Below are positions 8,740 through 17,478 of a stretch of DNA of 64,000 bases, one piece after another. The stretch is from contig NZ_JABACI010000005.1 of the NCBI RefSeq assembly GCF_012524205.1, positions 481,732 to 545,731 of the forward strand, written 5' to 3'. This DNA is from Microbacterium salsuginis. Its GTDB lineage: Bacteria; Actinomycetota; Actinomycetes; Actinomycetales; Microbacteriaceae. Each line of letters opens with the position of its first letter. Position 1 is the stretch's first letter. The translations under genes and the position numbers were made by a program. The notes under the pieces were generated by a model that was given only the letters and a program-made list of their open reading frames with translations, was not told the DNA's origin and did not search any database.

Positions 8740-8970
8740 ATGGGTCTGTTCATGCAGCGACCGGAGCACAACGACGAACTTCCTGGGCTTCCGGGCGAAC
8801 CGCTGCGCGCGGAGACGGCCGCAGAACGGCTTGCGGATGCCGCGCCCATCGACGCCGGATCGCTCGATCTCGTCGGTCTGGGCGGAGGCGGTGCGGTCGA
8901 GTCGATCGTGATCCCCGTCGCTCCCGTCATCGAGATCGCCCAGCCATTGGAGTCCGGCGAGGACGAGTAG
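8740..8970 (+). CDS. Hypothetical 76-aa acidic protein
   Basis: Short, acidic and low in complexity, with a VGLGGGGAVESIVIPVAPVI stretch near the middle. No recognised domain. Codon use follows the neighbours (G/C third positions). There is no clear Shine-Dalgarno; a GAGAAT hexamer lies 6 nt before the ATG. It ends 16 nt before the LacI-type operator of the maltokinase gene. Confidence 0.5.
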   Translation: MGLFMQRPEHNDELPGLPGEPLRAETAAERLADAAPIDAGSLDLVGLGGGGAVESIVIPVAPVIEIAQPLESGEDE

Positions 8971-8985
8971 CCGCGATCCGACACA

Positions 8986-9001
8986 CTGCAAGCGCTTGCA
9001 G
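8986..9001. promoter_or_regulatory. LacI-family operator-like palindrome
   Basis: A perfect 16-bp palindrome, CTGCAAGCGCTTGCAG, with the central CG and GCAAGC/GCTTGC half-sites typical of LacI/GalR operators. Its centre is about 52 bp upstream of the maltokinase ATG, just upstream of the candidate -35. It probably binds a sugar-responsive LacI-type regulator that is not encoded in this window. Confidence 0.75.
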
Positions 9002-9008
9002 CCGGTTC

Positions 9009-9038
9009 TCGACAGCTAGCGCACGCGGGGCATACCCT
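9009..9038 (+). promoter_or_regulatory. Maltokinase promoter
   Basis: TCGACA (9009-9014) and TACCCT (9033-9038) are spaced by 18 bp; the -10 ends 7 nt before the ATG at 9046, consistent with a leaderless message. The operator palindrome lies directly upstream. Confidence 0.6.
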
Positions 9039-9045
9039 CACAGGT

Positions 9046-10422
9046 ATGGACAGCACGTTGGCGTGCCTTGCGGCCTGGATGCCGCGGCAGCGGTGGTACG
9101 CCGCGAAAGGACGCCCACCGAGCCTTCGCCTGGTGTCGTGGTGGGACCTGCCCTCGTCTGCGACGGGCGGCGAGATACACATACGCACGTTCCTCGTGGC
9201 GGATGAGGGCGCGCTGCCGGCCGTGCTCTATCAGCTTCCCATCGTCGCGCGCGCCACCGAGACCGTGGTCTGCGACCCCGAGCACGTCATCGGGAGCCCG
9301 GAGCCCGGGACGACGTTCATCGACGGGCCATTCGACGCGGCGTACACCGATGCGCTGCTCACGCTCATACTCTCCGGCAGCACCGCGGAAGGGCCGCAGA
9401 CGACCGCGGCAGGGCATTCAGTGTCGGCGATGAGCGCCCCGGCCGCGCGAGTCGCGCGAGTGGTCAGCAGCGAGCAGTCCAACACCTCCGTGATCTACGA
9501 AGGCGGCGGTTCTCCGATCATCTGCAAGATGTACCGACAGCTGCATCCCGGGCTCAATCCCGACATCGAACTGCAGAGTGCGCTCTCGAACGCCGGCTCC
9601 ACGCGCGTGCCGGCGTCCATCGGCTGGATCGAGGGAACCTGGCCCGACCTGACCACCGCCCACGGGACTGTCACGGGCTCTTTGGCATTCGCACAGGAGT
9701 TCCTGCCGGACGTCGAGGATGCGTGGCGGGTCGCCCTCCTGGCCGCGGCACGTGACGAGGACTTCCGGTCGCCCGCGGCGGACCTCGGTACCGCGACTGC
9801 GAACGTCCACCTCGCCCTGGCCGAGCTCTTCCCCACCCGCTCCGCGACCGCCGCCGACCGCGGCGCCGTGGCCTCGACGTGGGCGCGGCGTCTGGCGATC
9901 GCGATCGCCGAGGTGCCCGAGGTGGCCGAGCGGAAGGAGGCGGCCGAAGCACTGTACCGGCGTGCCCTCGACGTCGAGTGGCCTCCACTGCAGCGGATCC
10001 ACGGCGACTATCACCTCGGGCAGGTGCTGCATGTGCCGGGCCGCGGCTGGGTGCTGCTGGACTTCGAAGGCGAGCCGCTGCGACCGATGGCCGAGCGTAC
10101 GCAGCACGACTTCGCGTTGCGAGACGTCGCCGGGATGCTCCGCTCGTTCGATTACGTGGCCGGATCGCTGCGTCTGGACGACCCGGACCGCTCGGCCGAA
10201 TCCGTGCGCGAGTGGGCGCGCGGTGCGAGACGGGCGTTCGTCGAGGCCTATGCCGCCACGACGGGTGCAGACCTCGATCCGCGTCATCCGCTGCTGGCAG
10301 CCTTCGAGCTGGACAAAGCCGTGTACGAGGCCATCTACGAATCCCGCAACCGGCCCACGTGGGTGGCGATCCCGCTGAGGGCGATCGCGCGGCTCGTCGA
10401 GCGCCCCGCCGCCGTGTCCTGA
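9046..10422 (+). CDS. mak: Maltokinase
   Basis: Phosphorylates maltose to maltose-1-phosphate with ATP, feeding the GlgE route to alpha-glucan. 458 aa, the length of the mycobacterial enzyme. The N-terminal cap begins WMPRQRWYAAKGR (residues 11-23), diagnostic of Mak/Pep2. The catalytic loop is HGDYHLGQVL with His319 and Asp321, and the metal-binding DFEGEP starts at Asp339. treS, glgE and glgB are not in the window, so here the gene is separate from its usual partners. It is probably controlled through the palindrome at 8986-9001. It ends 6 nt from the convergent gene at 10429. Confidence 0.88.
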   Translation: MDSTLACLAAWMPRQRWYAAKGRPPSLRLVSWWDLPSSATGGEIHIRTFLVADEGALPAVLYQLPIVARATETVVCDPEHVIGSPEPGTTFIDGPFDAAYTDALLTLILSGSTAEGPQTTAAGHSVSAMSAPAARVARVVSSEQSNTSVIYEGGGSPIICKMYRQLHPGLNPDIELQSALSNAGSTRVPASIGWIEGTWPDLTTAHGTVTGSLAFAQEFLPDVEDAWRVALLAAARDEDFRSPAADLGTATANVHLALAELFPTRSATAADRGAVASTWARRLAIAIAEVPEVAERKEAAEALYRRALDVEWPPLQRIHGDYHLGQVLHVPGRGWVLLDFEGEPLRPMAERTQHDFALRDVAGMLRSFDYVAGSLRLDDPDRSAESVREWARGARRAFVEAYAATTGADLDPRHPLLAAFELDKAVYEAIYESRNRPTWVAIPLRAIARLVERPAAVS

Positions 10423-10428
10423 CCGCGT

Positions 10429-11718
10429 TCAGCCCTCGAGGGCGTCGTCGAGCTCTGCCTCGTCCTGCTCGCGGCCCTCTTCGTCGGTCTCCTCGACCGA
10501 CTGCGCGTACCAGCGATCCCACTCCGCCATGAGGTGACGGATGGCCCCGTGGAATCGCGCGGTCGCCGCACCAGGCGCCGTGTCGCCGAAGTAGTGACGC
10601 ACCCATCGCTCCAGGCGCGCAACGGCTTCGGGATCCGCGAGCACCCGCTCGGTCTCGGCGACGATCGCGGGCGCGGCGGACGCGTCCAGCCATTCGCAGG
10701 CCGAGAGATAGCCGTGCGTGTCGATCGCCGCAGCCGGATCCGCGGGTCGCGTGATCATCAGCGGCTTGTCGGCGGCGAGCCGGTCGTACACCATCGCCGA
10801 GATGTCGACGATGGCGACGTCGGCCGCGGAGAGCTGCCATCCGAGCTCCGGTCCGTCGTCGTACACGTGCTGGCCGGAGGGGTCGGCGGCGTTCGCTGCG
10901 GCGAGCGCCGCGATGATGCGGCGATTCGCGGCGCCGTACTCCGCGTTGACCACACCCGACCGCGGGTGCGGCCGGTAGATCACGCGGTGCCGGCCGGTGG
11001 ACAGCAGGGCGTCGACGAGTGCCTCGCCGTGCGAGAGCACCGAACCGTAGTGGGCCGACGGTCGATCTCCCTCCCACGTGGGGGCGTACAGCACGACGGT
11101 GCGGTCGTCCGGCCGATACGGCAGCGTCCCGGAGTAGTGGTCGGCCTGCGGCCGGCCGATCTCGAGGGCACGACGTTCGACGTCGTAATCCCACAGCACG
11201 CGGGAGAGCCGCTCACGGGCGGCATCGCCGGCGACCAGTGCGTAGTCATACGCCTTGTACTGGTTCGTGGTCATGTACATCTTGTCGGACTCGCCGTGGT
11301 TGATGAACACGTGCCAGCGCCTGCCGTAGCGGAACATCTGGAAGTTGCGGGTGTTCTGGTTCACGTACAGCACGACGCGGATGTCCTGCTGGGCGAGGAA
11401 GCTCTCCAGATCTCGCACGGTGGGAACGAAGGCGACCGGCGGGGCGTCCTCGGCGAGCATCGCGCGCGCTCCGGTCGCTGCGCGGCTGAGGACGACGACG
11501 GGCCAGGTCTTCGCGAGTTCGGCCAACGGCTTGTACCACTGCCGCATCTGGTACATGTTGACCGCGCCGTCGGCGAAGTACACCGCGACGCGATAGTGGA
11601 ACGCCGGATGCTGCGGCCGAGAGGCGAGCGCTCGCCGGACGTCGATCACCGCAGAGCGGTTCCTCACCGCCTTGCGGACGAGGGCGACCGCCTTCTTCCC
11701 ATCCGAGACAAGACCCAC
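10429..11718 (-). CDS. CDP-glycerol glycerophosphotransferase family protein
   Basis: A 429-aa member of the TagB/TagF-like group that transfers polyol phosphates from CDP precursors to wall polymers at the inner face of the membrane. Seen: INHGESDKMY near residue 140, LYAPTWEGDRPSAHYGS near 215, RPHPRSG near 255, and the late DISAMVYDRLAADKP segment replacing the more common DYSS. The C-terminal 25 residues are strongly acidic. Start GTG at 11718 with TAGGCT (minus strand, 11730-11725) 6 nt upstream, probably leaderless. The actual polymer is unknown. Confidence 0.82.
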   Translation of the reverse strand: MGLVSDGKKAVALVRKAVRNRSAVIDVRRALASRPQHPAFHYRVAVYFADGAVNMYQMRQWYKPLAELAKTWPVVVLSRAATGARAMLAEDAPPVAFVPTVRDLESFLAQQDIRVVLYVNQNTRNFQMFRYGRRWHVFINHGESDKMYMTTNQYKAYDYALVAGDAARERLSRVLWDYDVERRALEIGRPQADHYSGTLPYRPDDRTVVLYAPTWEGDRPSAHYGSVLSHGEALVDALLSTGRHRVIYRPHPRSGVVNAEYGAANRRIIAALAAANAADPSGQHVYDDGPELGWQLSAADVAIVDISAMVYDRLAADKPLMITRPADPAAAIDTHGYLSACEWLDASAAPAIVAETERVLADPEAVARLERWVRHYFGDTAPGAATARFHGAIRHLMAEWDRWYAQSVEETDEEGREQDEAELDDALEG

Positions 11719-11724
11719 GCCTCT

Positions 11725-11792
11725 AGCCTAACCGCGGCGCGCATCGCGCCACGGGGCGGTCAGCGGGTTCACGGCGGCGCCCATGACATGAT
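11725..11792. promoter_or_regulatory. Divergent leaderless -10 boxes
   Basis: Minus strand TAGGCT at 11730-11725, 6 nt before the GTG at 11718; plus strand CATGAT at 11787-11792, 6 nt before the GTG at 11799. No Shine-Dalgarno for either gene. Confidence 0.55.
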
Positions 11793-11798
11793 CGACGC

Positions 11799-12893
11799 GT
11801 GCATGTCGAGCATCGTGGGCGCCGGGACGCTCCGGTCGTCCCTCCCGCGGCCGGCGTGACGTTCGTCATGCCCGTGCTCAATGAACGCGGGTATCTGCGG
11901 CGTGCGGTGGAGACCGTCCTCGCGCAGGATGTCGCGGGCCCGACCGAGCTGATCCTCGCGCTCGGACCCTCGACGGACGGCACGTCCGACCTGGCACGCG
12001 ACCTTTCTCGTCAGGACGCGCGGGTCGTGCTGGTGGACAACCCGGCCGCAGACATCCCGGTGGGACTGAATCTCGCCATCCGCGCCGGGCGCTACCCGAC
12101 GATCGTGCGGGTCGATGCGCATTCCGAACTCGAGCCGGACTACACCACGCGGGCGCTCGCGGCACTTGATCGTGCGCGCGCGGCCAACGTCGGCGGCGTC
12201 ATGAAAGCCGAGGGGCGCACGCCGTTCCAGCGCGCGGTCGCACGGGCCTACAACTCGCCCATCGGCCTGGGTGGTGGCGCCTACCACGGCGGTACACAGG
12301 AAGGCGAGGCGGAGTCCGCGTACCTCGGCGTCATGCGCCGTGCCGTGCTGGACGAAGTCGGTCTCTTCGACGAGACGATCCGGCGCGGCGAGGATTGGGA
12401 ACTGAACCTGCGCATCCGCCGCGCCGGTTACCGCGTCTGGTTCGATCCCTCACTGGCCGTGACCTATTGGCCGCGCGAGAGCTGGACACGTCTGGTTCGC
12501 CAGTTCTCGGCCACCGGCAGGTGGCGCGGCGAGCTGGTCCGCCGATTCGGCCGCGGCAATTCGCTCCGCTTCTTCGCGCCGCCCGCCCTGGTGCTCACGA
12601 TCCTGCTCGCCGTGGTCGTCGGCGTCCTTCAGCTCACCGGAGTGATCCACGGATGGGCGTCGGTCGCGGCATCCGTCGTCTATCTCCCGATCGTCGCGTA
12701 CGCGGCGCTGATCGCGGCGGTCGCGATCGGCCCCGGCGGCGGGCGAGGCTGGCGGGACAAACTGTGGACGGCCGCCGTGCTGCCCACGATGCACCTCTCG
12801 TGGGGCTGGGGCTTCGTCGTCGGCCTCGTGCGCGGGGCCCACGACACCGTCGACACCTCGCGACTGGGCAGCAGGAACACGCCGCTTCCCTGA
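11799..12893 (+). CDS. Family 2 glycosyltransferase, membrane-anchored (ExoA-like)
   Basis: A 364-aa inverting glycosyltransferase. The GT-A domain starts at VTFVMPVLNERGYLRRAV (near residue 20); the VRVDAHSE segment near 105 supplies the DxD-like metal site; RRGEDWELNLRIRRAGY near 190 is the acceptor/catalytic region. Two or three hydrophobic segments follow from about 260 to 325, anchoring it in the membrane, as in ExoA/succinoglycan-type enzymes. It lies between CDP-glycerol transferase-family genes and probably adds a sugar to the same surface polymer. GTG start chosen from the -10 box 6 nt upstream. Confidence 0.82.
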   Translation: MHVEHRGRRDAPVVPPAAGVTFVMPVLNERGYLRRAVETVLAQDVAGPTELILALGPSTDGTSDLARDLSRQDARVVLVDNPAADIPVGLNLAIRAGRYPTIVRVDAHSELEPDYTTRALAALDRARAANVGGVMKAEGRTPFQRAVARAYNSPIGLGGGAYHGGTQEGEAESAYLGVMRRAVLDEVGLFDETIRRGEDWELNLRIRRAGYRVWFDPSLAVTYWPRESWTRLVRQFSATGRWRGELVRRFGRGNSLRFFAPPALVLTILLAVVVGVLQLTGVIHGWASVAASVVYLPIVAYAALIAAVAIGPGGGRGWRDKLWTAAVLPTMHLSWGWGFVVGLVRGAHDTVDTSRLGSRNTPLP

Positions 12894-12907
12894 GCGCGTC
12901 GCTCGGT

Positions 12908-14374
12908 TCAGGCGAGCGGCGCGGCGGGATCGATGAAGCCCTGGTCGAGAATCCGCGAGACCACCCGTTCGGCGGCGCTGCCGTCATCGCGCGTGTTGAA
13001 CTTCGCACGCCAGGTCGCATACTTCTGCGCGTAGGCCTCGGCGTCATCCCGCGCCAGAGCGGCCACCAGTTCGCTCTGACTGCGCACCACCGGACCCGGT
13101 GCATGCGCCGCAAGGTCGAAGTAGAACCCCCGCAGCTCCCCACGGAAGTGCTCCATGTCGGGGACGAGGAAGTACATCGGCTTTCCCGTCACCGAGAAGT
13201 CGAACATCACCGACGAGTAGTCGGTGATCAGCGCGTCGGCGCTCAGCAGCAGCTGCGAGGTGTCGGGAAAGCCGGTGACGTCCACGACCCGCGGACCCTC
13301 GGCGTCCCGCCCGGGCAACAGCGTCCGAGAGTGCCCGCGGACGAGCACGACGGCATCCGCTGCGGCGGCCAGAGCCGCCGGATCGACGAAGTCGACGATC
13401 TCATCCCTGTCGTCACGCCATGTCGGCGCATACAGCAGCACGCGCTCCCCAGGACGGATACCGAGGGCCGCACGTGTCGCGGATGCGTCCGCATCGCGGG
13501 CGAGGACGTCGTTGCGGGGGTAGCCCTCGACCCAGATCGGACGGGAGAGGAACGCGTAGGCCTTGCCGAGGATCGTCGCGGCGTACGGGTTCTGCGCCAG
13601 CAGAACGTTCCAGCGCCGGGACTCGCGGATGACGGCCACCATCCGCCGCGGATCGAACCCGGGACGGTGCAGCGCGAGACGCTTGAGCGGGGTGCCGTGC
13701 CAGGTCTGCAGGACGACCTGCCCCTTGCGGCGAACGAATCGCCGCCGCAGCCAGTCATTGACCACCAGCAGACGCGCGGCGCCGCGGGCACGCCACCACT
13801 CCGGGCTGCCCTCCACCACCGCGACCGCGCCTTCGGGCACGGCGACCGACAGATCGACCACACTCCAGTAGCGCGTGACACCGGGGGCACGGCGCGCCAG
13901 CTCCCGGTCGATCGCCAGCGGGTTGCAGCTGGCGTTGCGCCCGTAGAAGCTCTCGAAGAAGACGGCGTTCTCGAACCCGGTGGGTCGGGTCGCGTACCGA
14001 CGTTCGAGAGCGTCCTGCCCCTCACCGGAGTCGTACGCCGGATCGATCGGCGGACCCACCCGCAGCGTCCAGCCATCCAGCTCTGCGCGCAGCGTCCCCA
14101 GCTGAGTCAACGGCACCGCATCGGGCGACGGGATGCTGCGGCTCTCGGCATCCGCGACGCGCACGTCGTACACGCCGCTGGGCAGCGGCAGCTCCGGCCC
14201 GCCCCAGCGCGCGGCGCGCAGGGGCAGGACCGCCCGCCACGTCTTGCCACGCCCGGTCAGGGTGGCGACCACCCGGGCCCTCGGACCGATGAGCTCCACC
14301 GCGGACGGGCGTTCGCCCTCACCCGAGAGCACCAGCGCCGGCCCCCCGTCGATCGTGAAGAGCGCGTGGGTCAT
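12908..14374 (-). CDS. CDP-glycerol glycerophosphotransferase family protein (with N-terminal extension)
   Basis: A 488-aa TagF/TagB-like transferase. Residues 1-110 form a beta-rich N-terminal region not needed for the core; the core shows FFESFYGRNASCNP (near 142), QTWHGTPLKRL (near 225), LLYAPTWRDDRDE (near 318) and ITDYSSVMFDFSVTGKP (near 395), the usual substrate-binding and catalytic region. The start overlaps the stop of the upstream gene by 4 nt (14371-14374), so both are coupled. It should polymerise or prime a poly(polyol phosphate) chain; which of the two roles is not decidable. Confidence 0.85.
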   Translation of the reverse strand: MTHALFTIDGGPALVLSGEGERPSAVELIGPRARVVATLTGRGKTWRAVLPLRAARWGGPELPLPSGVYDVRVADAESRSIPSPDAVPLTQLGTLRAELDGWTLRVGPPIDPAYDSGEGQDALERRYATRPTGFENAVFFESFYGRNASCNPLAIDRELARRAPGVTRYWSVVDLSVAVPEGAVAVVEGSPEWWRARGAARLLVVNDWLRRRFVRRKGQVVLQTWHGTPLKRLALHRPGFDPRRMVAVIRESRRWNVLLAQNPYAATILGKAYAFLSRPIWVEGYPRNDVLARDADASATRAALGIRPGERVLLYAPTWRDDRDEIVDFVDPAALAAAADAVVLVRGHSRTLLPGRDAEGPRVVDVTGFPDTSQLLLSADALITDYSSVMFDFSVTGKPMYFLVPDMEHFRGELRGFYFDLAAHAPGPVVRSQSELVAALARDDAEAYAQKYATWRAKFNTRDDGSAAERVVSRILDQGFIDPAAPLA

Positions 14375-15657
14375 CGGGGTCCTTCCATGGGCACGAATGC
14401 TCCGTCGGGTTCGTCCAGTCCGGCCAGGATCGCACGGTACACCCTTTCAGCGTTGCCGCCGTCTCGGTGGCTGTGCATACGGGCGCTCAGCTCGCGCGAA
14501 CGACGGAGCCGCTCATCGCGCGTTGCCGGGTCGCCCAGAACATCGTCCAGCTGTGCGACCGCTCCTGCCCAGTCCGACGTCCAGTCGTCGTCGGCGACGT
14601 CGCTGTACCGCCCGTAGAAGCCCCGCCTGCGCGCGTACCCGTCGAGATCCGGAGCGAGGAACACGACCGGCAGCGGAACGAGCGCGGCGTCGAAGACGAG
14701 CGATGAGTAGTCGGTGACCAGGGCGTCCATGCCGGGCAGCAACGGCGTCACGTCCGACACCAGATCCGCGCCGAGCGCGTGGATGCGGTCGGTCGGGAAG
14801 GGGGGCGCGTACTCCCCCGCGCCCAGCGGGTGCGATCGCACCAGCAGCGCCGCATCATGACGTGTCAGCACTTCGACGATGCGCTCCCACTCGGGAACTG
14901 TCGGCACCGCCGGATCCGCTGCGCCGTCGCGCCACGTCGGAGCGTAGAGGATGAAGCGCATTCGGGGATCCGCGCGTGGGCATGCCTGGACGATGGCTGC
15001 CCGGGCCTCGGCGCGACGCTGTTCGGGCGTGCCGCGCGAGAGCACGTCGACACGCGGCTCGCCGGTCACGGGAACCCGTGCATCCGAGAGCCCGAAGGCC
15101 GACTCGAGCCGGCCGCGTACGACATGCGAGGCGGACGGCAGCACGCGGATCCTGCGCTGGGCGGCGCGGTACATCGTGCGCAGCACGCTGCGAACGGGCC
15201 CGGCGAGGGGTGTCCGCGCGAAGACCCGCGGCACCCGGAGCGTCTCGGGCGAATCCAGCCCGATGCGTTTGAGCGGGATCCCGTGCCACAGCTGGACGAT
15301 CAGCGCGCCCGAGACCGCGTAGCGGTTCACATCGCCGAATCCATGCGTCACGACCACCACCCGTGCCCGCGCCGTGCGCCACAGGCCGCGCAGCGAGTTC
15401 TTCGAGACGGCGGGGATGCCGCGCGTCGCGGCATCCTCCGCCTCGCGCGCGTTCGCGACGAGCCACACCGCCGGTCGCCCGTCGGCCGCCGCGACATTCC
15501 ACAGCGCGAGGGCGCCGTCGGCGATGCCCACCGCGCAGCCGAAGACCCACTCGTCGCGCGAGCGCGGGACGAGGAGGGTCAGCATGCGCCCCGCGGCATA
15601 CAGCGGGATCGTCGCGAGCTTGATCGCATTACCCGCCCCGAACGAGAAGGACGCCAC
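14371..15657 (-). CDS. CDP-glycerol glycerophosphotransferase family protein
   Basis: 428 aa, same family as the two genes nearby: IVQLWHGIPLKRIGLDS (near 140), LYAPTWRDG (near 240), VTDYSSLVFDAALVPLP (near 325). The N-terminal 30 residues look membrane-associated. Start GTG at 15657, in the right distance (6 nt) from a TAGGCT -10 on the minus strand (15669-15664). This start codon lies within one arm of a 17-bp inverted repeat (15649-15706). Operon with the next gene through a 4-nt overlap. Confidence 0.85.
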   Translation of the reverse strand: MASFSFGAGNAIKLATIPLYAAGRMLTLLVPRSRDEWVFGCAVGIADGALALWNVAAADGRPAVWLVANAREAEDAATRGIPAVSKNSLRGLWRTARARVVVVTHGFGDVNRYAVSGALIVQLWHGIPLKRIGLDSPETLRVPRVFARTPLAGPVRSVLRTMYRAAQRRIRVLPSASHVVRGRLESAFGLSDARVPVTGEPRVDVLSRGTPEQRRAEARAAIVQACPRADPRMRFILYAPTWRDGAADPAVPTVPEWERIVEVLTRHDAALLVRSHPLGAGEYAPPFPTDRIHALGADLVSDVTPLLPGMDALVTDYSSLVFDAALVPLPVVFLAPDLDGYARRRGFYGRYSDVADDDWTSDWAGAVAQLDDVLGDPATRDERLRRSRELSARMHSHRDGGNAERVYRAILAGLDEPDGAFVPMEGPR

Positions 15658-15706
15658 CCCTCGAGCCTATCGCCCGTGTGTGGGCGTGACTCGAGGGGTG
15701 GCGTCC
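15649..15706. promoter_or_regulatory. 17-bp perfect inverted repeat over the promoter and start of the 15657 gene
   Basis: Arms 15649-15665 and 15690-15706 are exact reverse complements (left arm GGACGCCACCCCTCGAG), with a 24-nt spacer that holds a smaller CGCCC/GGGCG pair and the TAGGCT -10 hexamer of the wall-polymer operon. Read from htrA (stop at 15720) it could act as a terminator, but no U-run follows it. It could equally be an operator whose two arms bracket the promoter. Confidence 0.6.
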
Positions 15707-15719
15707 GTCGTGGGCGGGA

Positions 15720-17342
15720 TTACTGCTCGAGCGTTCCGAGCGTGACCTCGACCGTACGGGTCTCGCCGTCCCGGACGTACGTGACCTCGGCGTCGCTTCC
15801 GGCGGCAGCGGCACGCACCTGAGCCGTCAGATCCGTCGCATCGGTGATCGGCACCCCGTTGAACCCGGTGACCACGTCGCCCACTTCGAGACCGGCCTCG
15901 GCCGCTGCTCCCCCGTCGACGACCTCCGCGATGTACGCGCCGGTGATGTCGGAATCCTCGACAGCTGCCGCCGGCTGGACGCTGGCGCCCAGAAGTCCGT
16001 GCGTCGCCTCGCCGTTCTCGATGATCTCGTCGGTGATCCGCTGGACGATGTCGGACGGGATCGAGAAGCCGACGCCGATCGAGCCGGAGCCCTCGGTCGC
16101 CGAGCCACCGGCCGTCGCGATCGCGACGTTGATGCCGATGAGCTTGCCCTCGGAGTCGACCAGCGCACCGCCGGAGTTGCCCGGGTTGATCGCGGCGTCG
16201 GTCTGGATCACCGCGATCGAGATGGTCTGCGTCGGCGCCTGCTGCTGCTGGCCTTGGCCGAAGTCGAACCGGAAGGGTCCTTCTTCGCCCTCGCCCTCGT
16301 CCGGCTGCTCCTGCGGCTGGTCGCCCGAGTCGGGCGCCGCCGAGGAGGCGATGGAGATGGAGCGGTTGAGCGCGCTGACGATGCCCGTGGTCACCGTGTT
16401 GGCCAGCCCCAGGGGCGCACCGACGGCGATCGTCGAGTCGCCGACGTTGAGCTCGCTGGAGTCGGCGAACTCGACCGGAGTCAGGCCCTCGGCATCCGTC
16501 AGCTTGATGACCGCGAGGTCGTAGGTGGGATCGGTGCCGACGACCTCGGCGTCGTACACCCGGCCATCGGCCGTCGTGACGCGGATCGACGCGTCGCCGC
16601 TGGCACCGTCGAGTGTCACGACGTGCGTGTTGGTGACGACGTAGCCGTCCTCGGTGAGCACGACGCCCGAGCCCGTGCCGCTGCCGGCGGAGCTGGTCGC
16701 GGCGATCGTGACGACACTCGGCACGACCTTCGCCGCGATCGCGGTGGTCTGGTTCACCGATTCGGTGTCGTTGACCGTCACCGTGCTCGGCCCGGCGATC
16801 GGTGCCGTACCGGTCGGCGAGAACCAGTTCACCCCGGCGTAGGCGCCGCCCAGGCCCGCCGCGCCGCCGACGATGGCGGCGGCGACGATGAGCCCGACGA
16901 CCTTGCCTGCGCCCGACGGCTTCTTGGGCCCGGCGCCGGCTGTGTCCCGCGCGGAGGTCTCGCCCGCGTTGTGCCCCGCGCCGGTCCCGGCCAGGGGGAC
17001 GGTGGGCTGCGTGTCGGCGGGGCGGGCACCGAAGGCGGCACCCGGGGCGGAGGACGGCTGCCCCGCGTACGAGTGAGGGTGCGGCGCCGGCTGACCGGCA
17101 TAGCCCTGCGGACGGGCGTAGGCATGGGCGCCGGTCGGATACCCCGCGGGCGGGACCGGCGGCGCAGCTGCTGGCTGCACGGATGCCGCGGGCTGCGCGG
17201 TCGGCGGCATCGGCGGCGCGGGCGGTACGGCCGGCGCGTCGGCGGGCGTCTGCGACGGCGCCGCGGACGGCGACTCGGCGGAGACCTCGTGGTCGGTCGC
17301 GGGGGTCTGGTCTTCCGGGCGATCGCCCTGGATGTCGCTCAT
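15720..17342 (-). CDS. HtrA/DegP-like membrane-anchored serine protease with PDZ domain
   Basis: Envelope quality-control protease of 540 aa. Residues 1-145 are a Pro/Ala-rich cytoplasmic tail; one membrane helix at about 147-170 (VVGLIVAAAIVGGAAGL); the trypsin-like domain has His240 (TNTHVV), Asp275 (DLAVIKL) and Ser390 (GNSGGAL). A PDZ domain occupies about 440-540 (EAGLEVGDVVTGFNG). A Glu/Gln-rich loop at about 335-370 interrupts the protease domain. An in-frame TTG six codons upstream is less likely: ATG at 17342 has AGAAGGAGC at the right distance. Similar to actinobacterial PepD/HtrA proteins. Confidence 0.9.
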   Translation of the reverse strand: MSDIQGDRPEDQTPATDHEVSAESPSAAPSQTPADAPAVPPAPPMPPTAQPAASVQPAAAPPVPPAGYPTGAHAYARPQGYAGQPAPHPHSYAGQPSSAPGAAFGARPADTQPTVPLAGTGAGHNAGETSARDTAGAGPKKPSGAGKVVGLIVAAAIVGGAAGLGGAYAGVNWFSPTGTAPIAGPSTVTVNDTESVNQTTAIAAKVVPSVVTIAATSSAGSGTGSGVVLTEDGYVVTNTHVVTLDGASGDASIRVTTADGRVYDAEVVGTDPTYDLAVIKLTDAEGLTPVEFADSSELNVGDSTIAVGAPLGLANTVTTGIVSALNRSISIASSAAPDSGDQPQEQPDEGEGEEGPFRFDFGQGQQQQAPTQTISIAVIQTDAAINPGNSGGALVDSEGKLIGINVAIATAGGSATEGSGSIGVGFSIPSDIVQRITDEIIENGEATHGLLGASVQPAAAVEDSDITGAYIAEVVDGGAAAEAGLEVGDVVTGFNGVPITDATDLTAQVRAAAAGSDAEVTYVRDGETRTVEVTLGTLEQ

Positions 17343-17466
17343 GATTGCTCCTTCTGCCAAGCACTGACCACATTGCCCACCGATGCTGTGCGTTTCTTAT
17401 GTCGCGAATGGGACCCGTCTATGTGATCCACCTGAGCCGGCCCAGCATCCCGAGCCGTCTGCCGGG

Positions 17467-17472
17467 TACCGT
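17467..17472 (+). promoter_or_regulatory. -10 box of the aminotransferase gene
   Basis: TACCGT ends 6 nt before the ATG at 17479; no Shine-Dalgarno. It argues for this start over an in-frame ATG at 17383. Confidence 0.5.
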
Positions 17473-17478
17473 GAAGCG

